From contig JAREIK010002640.1 in assembly GCA_029783825.1 (NCBI GenBank), positions 341,469-405,468 on the forward strand: a stretch of 64,000 nt of DNA, written 5' to 3'. The notes under the pieces are model-generated. The model made no database searches, had not been told where the DNA came from, and was given only the letters and a program-made list of their open reading frames with translations. The first letter of the stretch is position 1. Each line of letters opens with the position of its first letter. The DNA is from Sapria himalayana (taxonomy: Eukaryota; Streptophyta; Magnoliopsida; Malpighiales; Rafflesiaceae). Below, in pieces: positions 56,065 to 64,000 of this stretch. A program made the translations under genes and the position numbers.

Positions 56065-59000
56065 ATGGATAGACAGATACATAGATATACATATAGATAA
56101 ACAGACAAATAGATAGATTAGATAAACGGACAGATAGATAGACTGAGAGAATGACAGACATATAGATAGATATGCGGATAGACAAACACAGATAGATAGA
56201 TAGACAAACAGATAGACAAATAGATAGATAGATAGATAGATATATAGATAGATAGATAGATAATTAGATAGATAGATAGATAGATAGACAAATAGATATA
56301 CAGACAGATAGACAGATATATAGAAAGATAGATAGATAAACAGAAAGACATAAAGATAGTCAGATAGATAGAGATATAGATTAACAGACATATAAATAGA
56401 CAGATAGATAGACAGACAGATATATAGACAAATAGATAAATTAATAGACATAAAGATAGATAGATACATAGGTAGAAAGATAGTCAGATATGTAGATAGA
56501 CAGAAAGAGAGATAGATTGATAGATAGAAAGATAAACAGAAAGATAAATAGACATATAGATATACAAATAGATAGACAGATAGACAGACAGACAAAGAGA
56601 CATATACACAGACAGAAAGACAAACAAATAGATAGAAAGATAGAGAAACAAATAGACATAAAGATAGAGAAACAAATAGACAGAAAGATATAGGAACAAA
56701 TAGAGAGATAGATAGACGTATAGAAAGAAAGATAGATAGACAGATAGAAAGATAGATCTATTGACATATAGACAAATAAATAGAAAATTAGATATACAAA
56801 CACATACACGAATAGATAGAAAGATATACAAATGGATAGACAAACCAAATGACAGACAAATACATAGTAGACAAATAGACAGATAGACAGACAGATAGAT
56901 AGATAGACAGAGAAATAGTTAGACAAATAGATAGATAGTTAGTTAGTTACATAGATAGATAGATAGGCAGATATATAGATAGATAGATAGATAGACATAT
57001 AGATAGACTGATAGTCACACAATTAGACATACAGATAGTCAAATAGATATAAAGACAGATAGACAGACAGATATATATATATATATATAGATAGATAGAA
57101 ACACAAACAGATAAGCAGAAAGATAGACAAACAGATAGACAAATAGATAGATAGACAAACAGATAGACAGATAGATAGACAAACAGATAGACAGATAGAT
57201 AGACATATTGACAGACACATAGACAAACAAATATACAGACAGATAGACAAACAGATAGACAGACAGATAGATAGACAAGTAGAATAATAGATAGACAAAC
57301 AGATACACAGACAGATAGGTGAGACAGATAGATGATACATATAGATAGATAGATAGATACATAGACAAATAGAGAAATAAATAGATAGACAGATAGACAA
57401 ATAAGTAGAATTACAACTAGACAGACAGATAGATAGATAGATATACAGATATATAGACAAACAAAGAGATTGACAAAAAGATAGACTAATGGTTTGATAG
57501 AGAGACAGACATATAGATAGATAGATAGATAGATAAACAAATAGACAGATAGAGGAATAGATATATAGAAAGATAGAAGGACAGAAACATAGACAGACAT
57601 ATAGACAGATAGATAGACATACATACAGATAAATAAATAGATAGAAAGACATATTGACAGATATATAGATAGAAAGACAGATAGACTAACAGATAGACAT
57701 ACAGATAGATTGACAAATAGATAGATAGACAGATAGGAAGTTAGATAGATAGATAGATTGGTAAATACACATATAGATTGGCAATTAGACAGAAAGATAA
57801 TGGACAGATAGATTAATAGATGGACAGATAGATTAATAGATGAACATATAGATAGAAATAAAGATAATCATACAGATAGAAAGACAAATAGATAGACTAA
57901 TTGATTTATTGATTGATTTACAGAAAGATAGACAGACAGATAGATAGCCATATAGAAAGATATATAGATATACAGATAGCCAGAAAAATATATAGGCTGG
58001 CAGATAGACAAACAGATAGACAAATAATAAAACAGATATACAGACAGATAAACTGACAAATACACAGATAGATAGATAATTAGACAGAGAGATAGACATA
58101 TAGATAGACAGACAGATTGATAGACCGTCAGATAGATATAGAGATAGATAAACATACAAATAGATAAATAGACAGATAGACAGACAAATGACACGTAGAT
58201 AGATAGATTGATTGATAGATAGGCAGACAGATAGACAGGCATATAAAGATATAGATACTTAAATATACAAATAGACAGACAAACAGATATATTAATAGAC
58301 GAACATATAGTAAGATATAAAAAATAGATATACAGACATATTAACATATAAATACATAGATAGATAGACAAACATATAGACAAATAGATACACAAAGAAA
58401 TATACAAAAAATAGTCACACAGATAGACAGACAGATAGATAGTCATAGACATATAGACACATATAGATAGATAGATAGGCATACAAATAGATAGATAGAT
58501 TGAGCAACAAACAAATAGATAGATAGATAGATAGATATACATATTGAGATATATATATATATATATAGTCAGACAGATCGATAGACATATAGACCAATAA
58601 AAAGATATAAATATATACAGATAGATAGATAGACAAATAGAAAAATAGATAGACAGATTAATAGACCTATAGATAGACCAATAGATAGACAGCCAAATAC
58701 ACAGATAGATAGTGAGACAAATATGTTAGTCAGATAAATAGGTAAATAGACATATAGATAGACAGACAAACAGACAGACATATTTAGAGACAGATTGATA
58801 GACAGATAGAAAAATAGATTGATAGATAGATAGTTAGACAGATATATAGATAGTTAGATAGTCAGACATGTAGACATATACACCGATAGAGAAATATACA
58901 GATTGTTAAAAAGATAGACAAATAGACAGGCATATAGAGAGACAGAAATACAAACAAATAGATAGATAGATACATAAATATATAAATAAAAAATATATAG

Positions 59001-60528
59001 ACAGATAGATAGATAAACAGATTAATGATAGATAGATAGACAGATAGATAAATAAATAGATATATAGATAGATAGAATGATAGACAGACAGATACATAGA
59101 GAGATAGAAATATAAAGAGATAGATAAACAGACATATAAAAAGACAAATATACAGACAGATAGAGATTCAAATAGATAGATAGAAAAATAGACAGACATG
59201 TATAGAGATAGATAAACAGATAGATTGATATACAAATAGACATATAGATAGAAATATAGACAGATAGACAAATAGACAGATAGAAAAACAGATAGATAAA
59301 TAGATTTATAGATATATAGACAAATAGATAGATAGAAAGATTGATAGTTAAATTCTCAGAAAAATAGACATACAGTTAGAAAGAATGATAGACATAGCTG
59401 ATAAACAAACAGATAGACAGACTAAAAGATACACAGATAGATAGACAAATAGAAAAATAAATAGATACATAGATAGATAGATAGATAGACAGATAGATAG
59501 ATAGCTAGTCAGACAGATAGATAGGTAGCTAGTCAGACAAATATATAGACTGATAGGCACACAGATTAACAAATAGATAGATAGATAAATAGACAAATAG
59601 ATAGATAGATAGATATATAGAAAGATAGACAAATAGATAGACAAATAAATAGACTAAAAGATAGACAGATAAATAGACAGATAGATAGATAGACACATAG
59701 ACTTACAAATATATAGACTGATAGACAAAAAGATAGACAAATAGATAGACAGACAGATAGACAAACAAATAGATAGATAGATAGATAGATGGATAGACCG
59801 ACACATAAACAAATAGATATACAAACAGATAGACAAATAGATAGACATACAGATAAAGAGACAATTTGAACAATAGATAGACAGAAAGATAGACATATAT
59901 ATATCTAAGACAGACAGGTAGATATATATAAAGACAGAGAAATTGTCAGAAAGATAGACAGATAGGTAGACTTACAAATAAATAGATTGATAGAATGACA
60001 AACAGACAGATAGTTAAATTGATATACGGATTGAAAGATATTTATAAAGATAGACAGATAGACAGACACAAAGATAGATAGATAGATAGATAGACAAATA
60101 GACAGACAAATATATAGGTAGGTAGATAAGAAGATTGATAGATAGATAGATAGATAGATAATTAGATAGACAGATAGACTGATAGACAGACAGTCAGATA
60201 GATAGTCAAATAAATAGGCAGAAAAATACATAGAAAAATAGACAGACATATAGACAATTAGATAGACAGACAGATAGACGGATAGCTAGATTGACATATA
60301 GCTAGATAGATAGATAGTTAGACATATAAATAGATAGATTAACAAATAGATAGAAAGATAGATAGAAAAATAGATAGACATATAGATTGATAGACAAATA
60401 GACAAATAGATAGACAGACATATATACAAATAGATAAACAAATAGGTAGACAAAAAATAGTCACACAAATAGAAAGAAATATAGTAGACATTTACATAGA
60501 TAGATAGACAAAAAGATCGATAGATAGA
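56041..60528 (+). repeat. Degenerate GATA/GACA array, block 6
   Basis: The orientation is back to that of blocks 1 and 2. A short TA run lies at about 57071-57088 and another at 58550-58567. The block ends sharply at about 60528, where LINE sequence starts. No gene is recognised. Confidence 0.96.
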
Positions 60529-61284
60529 ATCGCGAGAACCTAGCTCTCACGAAAACCCTCTCGCGAAAACTATCCTGTGGATTTCTCTAGATTTTCTCTC
60601 TCGCGATTTATCTTAAACAAACTGTTATGTGAATTTGTTGAATGAATTATTGTGCAAATTGCTTCGTGAATTGCTTTTGATACAGGTTCTCTCGCGATTT
60701 TCTATCTAACGTATTATCTTGCGAATATCTCGAATAAACAAATGGGTATGTGAATTTGTCGAATGATTTATTGTGCAAATCGCTTAGTGAATTGCTTTCG
60801 TTACAGGTTCTCTCGTGATTATTTTGCGAACATCTTGAATAAACTGTTAGTTGGGAGAACCATCGCGTTAATTGCTTTGTGAACTGCCTGGAAAACAATA
60901 ACGAATACCTTGAATAAACTGTTTGTCGAATGATTTTTTGATACAGTTGGGAGAACCATCTTGTTATATTTGCAAAGTGTTATTAAGTGTAACTGTTATG
61001 GGAATACTGTTATGGGAACATGAACAATAACAATTGTATGAATAAACTGTTATGCGATTCTCTGGAATAATCTGTTATTCTCGCGAAAATCCTCTCGCTT
61101 TTTCTCTCTAGCGATTACCTGGAATAAACTGTTGTGGGAATAGTTGAGGGACTTAGTGTGCAAATTGCTTCGTGAATTGTTGTTTGATACAATAGGGGTA
61201 TAGTGTTGTGTAACTGTTAGATTGTGCAACAAAGAAAGACGAAAACACCATTGCTGCTCAAACCAAGCCCAACTCAAGGTGAGA
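60529..61284 (+). promoter_or_regulatory. LINE 5' leader with repeated modules
   Basis: The leader is made of diverged repeated modules. CTCTCG(C/T)GATT begins at 60598, 60689 and 60810, and TGTGCAAAT(T/C)GCTT(C/A)GTGAA occurs at 60651, 60772 and 61157. AATAAACTGTTATG-like words recur between them. L1 elements carry an internal promoter in this region, and repeated promoter monomers are known from mouse L1; promoter activity here is inference. Frames on the minus strand in this stretch are spurious. Confidence 0.7.
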
Positions 61285-62640
61285 ATGGAAAAATCTGACT
61301 TATTATTAAATAATAAGTCTTTTGCCTCGATGGTGAAGGGAACCGCGCCGATTTTACGAATTCAATGGAACAAAAATGGTCTCCCGGCCATCATCTTCTC
61401 TGCCGAAGAATCTCAAAGGCTCTTAGAACCTTTCGAATATACGCTCGTTGGTAAGTTCTCTCACGGCAGGCCTCGTGCGATTGGAGTTCAGAAATTCATC
61501 GACAATTTAAAGCTCAAGGGGAAGGTGAAATTTGCTGATTTCGATGCCAAACATGTCGTGCTGCAATGCTCTCTACTGGAAGATCAATATCGCCTATGGT
61601 AAAGTGGATTATGGCAAGTTGACGGCTTCCCCATGCGTATACTGAAGTGGACAAAGGATTTTACTCCTCTTGAAGAGGCGCCTATAGCTCCGGTATGGTT
61701 TACATTGCCTTTTCTGGCACTCCATCTTTTCTCTGAAACATCTCTTTATGCAATTTCATTGTGTTTGGGTAAGCCCATGTTACGAGATGAAGCCACAAGA
61801 ACCATGTCAAGGCCGAACAAAGCACGTGTATGTGTAGAGCTAAACCTCTTAACTAAACTGCCTGACAAAATATGGATAGGTAGTGGTGAAGGGGAACAGG
61901 CCGAGGGGTTTTGGCAAACTGTCATTCCCGAAAGCCTTCCTCCCTACTGTTCAAAATGTAAGAGACTCGGGCATGAAAATTTCTCGTGCAAGGTGGGGAA
62001 AGAAGAGCATAACAACGGGCAGCAGGACGAAGGAGGAGGTAGGAAGGTGATGCATTGGGTAAGGAAAGAGGAGGCTTCACTTCTCAAACAAAACCAGCCG
62101 AAGGGAGATCTGGACTCAAGCATCCCACCAGATTATCCAAATATTACCCAAGAAGAAGGACCCCTAAGAGAGACTAACTCGGGGATAGAAAATGATGTTA
62201 GTTTAATAAAAGGATGGGAGGAGGTAAAACATAAGAGAAAATATAAAAAAACATCTAAAACAAGAATTGTATTGAAAAAAAAACTTGATGATTATGCATG
62301 GATAGATGAGGATCTTCTGGATTTTCCTGAAGATGAATCGGTAATTTTTAGTTGCCCTTCAAGCCACAAGGATGATGTATCTCAAGATGAGCCTGAGTTG
62401 AAAGCAAAGGACGATATACATATTTATAATGAAGATTGAGGGAATCTTTCAAGAACCCAATCTATGGAGGCCCTAAAGCAAATGGCTATGGTGCTCAGAA
62501 AACAGGTAAAATATAAGGAGATTAGGTATGAAATTCCTCACACTCCTAAAACAGCAAGAAATACGAAAAAATATGCTAACATGTCTTATGAATCTAAGTG
62601 TACAACTCGAGCCCAAGCTAAACTAGTTTTTAATGGATAG
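61285..62640 (+). pseudogene. LINE ORF1 (DUF4283 / CCHC protein), broken by two stops
   Basis: ORF1 of plant L1 elements encodes a nucleic-acid-binding protein that coats the LINE RNA. This frame starts at ATG 61285 (MEKSDLLLNNKSFASMVKG). It shows the DUF4283-like region with GKFSHGRPR and, after the first break, GFPMRILKWTKDF, then a zinc knuckle CSKCKRLGHENFSC (CX2CX4HX4C, near 61949-61992) and a charged Lys/Glu-rich tail. A TAA at 61600-61602 interrupts the N-terminal domain without changing the frame. A TGA at 62437-62439 ends the longest open stretch, but the same frame stays open and protein-like (MEALKQMAMVLRKQ) to a TAG at 62638-62640. I therefore treat 62437 as a second premature stop; full length would be about 451 residues. 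The end overlaps the start of ORF2 by 8 bases. Confidence 0.88.
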
Positions 62641-64000
62641 ATGTCTATATTGGAATGTTAGGGGAATAGCCAATAGCCCCACGATAAATAGATTAAGACT
62701 TTTAATTAAAGAACATAAAATCTCATTAATGATTATTGCAGGACCAATGGTCCTGCAAGATCAACTAAATAAATATAGAGTAATTTTAGGATTTAATATG
62801 GCTTATGATAATCTAAATAGTAAACTTTGGATTTTATGGCACAGTAAATTGAAAATTGAAATATTAAAAGATACTGAACAAATAGTACATTTCAAATTAG
62901 ATAAGAGCACAGATCAAATAATCTCAGCAGTTTATGCAAAAAATGATAAACAATCTAGGTTGGCATTATGGGAAGAAATGAAAGATATAGCAAGTAGAAA
63001 TTCACCTTGAATAATAGGAAGCGACTTTAATATAATTAGAAGCCCTCAAGAAAAGAAGGGTGGAAAACCACCGGATAAGGTAGCCATGAAGCAATTTAAT
63101 GACACAATAGCCATTACCAATCTAATGGAAATAGATTTCAATGGTTCGAGATATACCTGGTGTAATAATTTGAAAAAAAGGGGAGTCATCTGGGCTCGAT
63201 TGGATAGGATTATGTGTAACACAAAGTGGGTCACCTCACAAGGGATTACGGGGCTTAGACACCTAAATAGAACTTGATCTGACCATAGCCCACTGCTTAT
63301 CACGATTCAAAAAAACCAGGGTATACATCTAATTTTAAATTTCAAAATATGTGGGTAAAACATGCGAGCTTTGCAGGACTTGTTAGAGAGTCTTGGAAAG
63401 AGCCAGCAGAGGGTAAACCGATGCAAGTTCTATCAATTAAACTTCTGAGGCTAAAAGCTTGTTTAAAAACATGGAATAAAGAGGTTTTTGGGAAATTAAA
63501 TCAGGAGCTAAAAAAACTAGAAGAAAAAGTAGCCAAGCTGGAGCAAGATTTTGACTCCACTAATAATAATGAAACTCGGATAGAATTAAGTAAAGCTAAA
63601 GGAGAACTGAGATTGAAACTACACATGGAAGAAATTTACTGGAAACAACGAGCAAAAATAAAATGGTTAAAAGATGGGGATCGTAATACCAAATTTTTTT
63701 ATAGTATGCCTAAAATAAAATCTCAAAAAAATAAAATTAAAGGTCTAATAAACAAAGAAGGAAATGGGTAGAAAATGAAAAGGAAATAGGAGCTCTCTTT
63801 AAAAATTTTTTTGAAAATCAACTATGTAGTCAGTCATGTAGGACAGATAATTCTCTAATGCAAGAGATTAGGGCGACCATTACGGAAGCTCAAAATCAAT
63901 TAATGGAATTGATCCCAGAAGAACCAGAAGTTAAAGAGGTTGTTTTTAGTCTGGATAAAGATAGTGCAGTAGGACCTGATGGTTGGAACAATTATTTTTT
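62633..64000 (+). pseudogene. LINE ORF2 (endonuclease / reverse transcriptase), broken, 3' end outside window
   Basis: ORF2 encodes the AP-type endonuclease that nicks target DNA and the reverse transcriptase that copies the LINE RNA. It starts at ATG 62633 with YWNVRGI, the first endonuclease motif. The next motif reads IIAGPMVL, where plant L1s usually have a catalytic Glu before PMV. GSDFN and SDHSPLL follow. In-frame TGA codons at 63008-63010 (in place of Trp before the GSDFN motif) and 63275-63277 (just before SDHSP) break the endonuclease. A one-base shift in the A run at 63309-63315 moves the frame to a Lys/Glu-rich linker (63349-63771). A second one-base shift near 63764 leads into the reverse transcriptase start (VFSLDKDSAVGPDGWN at about 63939). 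The window ends within that domain. Confidence 0.92.

Larger units (their letters stand above)
60529..64000 (+). mobile_element. L1-type LINE retrotransposon, 5' part (runs off the window)
   Basis: A plant L1 LINE in + orientation: leader (60529-61284), ORF1 (from 61285) and ORF2 (from 62633), with the window ending early in reverse transcriptase. The 5' edge abuts the GATA array. The 3' end, poly(A) tail and target duplication lie outside the window. Both reading frames are damaged, so the copy is inactive. A leader of about 755 bp plus ORF1 suggests the copy is not 5'-truncated, which is unusual among LINE copies. Confidence 0.93.

Noticed and set aside
1..60528. Hundreds of long stop-free frames encoding Tyr-Leu-Ser-Ile-type periodic peptides, up to about 330 codons
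   Set aside because: TATC and TGTC words contain no stop in any frame, and a 12-base period gives the same four-residue cycle in all three frames. The frames follow array orientation exactly, overlap each other in several frames and show no start context or domain. They are a by-product of the repeat.
1..60528. Sex-chromosome or centromere origin based on GATA/GACA content
   Set aside because: Bkm-like repeats mark sex chromosomes in some animals, and GATA clusters occur in heterochromatin of some plants, but nothing in this window places it on any chromosome.
60647..60898. 83-codon minus-strand frame in the LINE leader
   Set aside because: It translates the leader repeats, has no domain, and runs against the element's orientation.
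1..64000. CRISPR array or prokaryotic-type system
   Set aside because: The repeats have no spacer-repeat structure, no cas-like gene is present, and every recognisable element is of plant nuclear type.

Overview
The window looks like a non-genic, repeat-dominated piece of a plant nuclear genome, most likely an angiosperm. The evidence is a set of plant-type mobile elements: a Ty1/copia retrotransposon primed by initiator Met-tRNA, a long TGTAAT...TTACA solo LTR of the kind made by plant Gypsy chromoviruses, a CACTA terminus with TAGCGACGGA-type subterminal repeats, an L1 LINE whose ORF1 carries a DUF4283-like region plus a CCHC knuckle, and a retrocopy of a plant-type ARF1 mRNA. I see no intact host protein-coding gene, no tRNA or rRNA gene and no CRISPR array. 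The species cannot be named from the sequence.

Layout. About 43-44 kb (roughly two thirds) is a very degenerate tetranucleotide array of GATA and GACA words with GATT, AATA, GAAA and TATA variants. The + strand reads GATA/GACA at 1-8385, 11169-23300 and 56041-60528. It reads the complement, TATC/TGTC, at 23301-28330, 37932-50628 and 55126-56040. The orientation therefore flips twice, near 23300 and near 56040, and both flips lie at short inverted-repeat junctions. A solo LTR (8386-11168, 5-bp target duplication GATAA) and a defective copia element (50629-55125, target duplication GATAT) sit inside the array.

A 9.6-kb AT-rich block (about 28331-37931) interrupts the array. It holds a satellite with a unit near 545-560 bp (28.4-30.8 kb), into which an ARF1 mRNA was retroposed (29403-30306, flanked by 17-bp duplications differing at one base). 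A featureless AT-rich stretch with TG runs follows, then a related satellite with 330-390 bp spacing and 710-730 bp dimers (33.0-35.45 kb), then more AT-rich DNA. The block ends in one end of a CACTA DNA transposon (about 37038-37931); no matching second end was found.

From 60529 to the right edge is the 5' part of an L1-type LINE: a 5' leader with repeated modules, an ORF1 broken by two in-frame stops, and an ORF2 (endonuclease, then the start of reverse transcriptase) broken by two stops and two one-base frameshifts. All mobile-element coding regions are decayed, so nothing here is likely to make a working protein. The main points of interest are structural: the size and strand-switching of the GATA/GACA array, the secondary tandem repeats inside it (266-bp and about 487-bp duplications), and the nested order of insertions.
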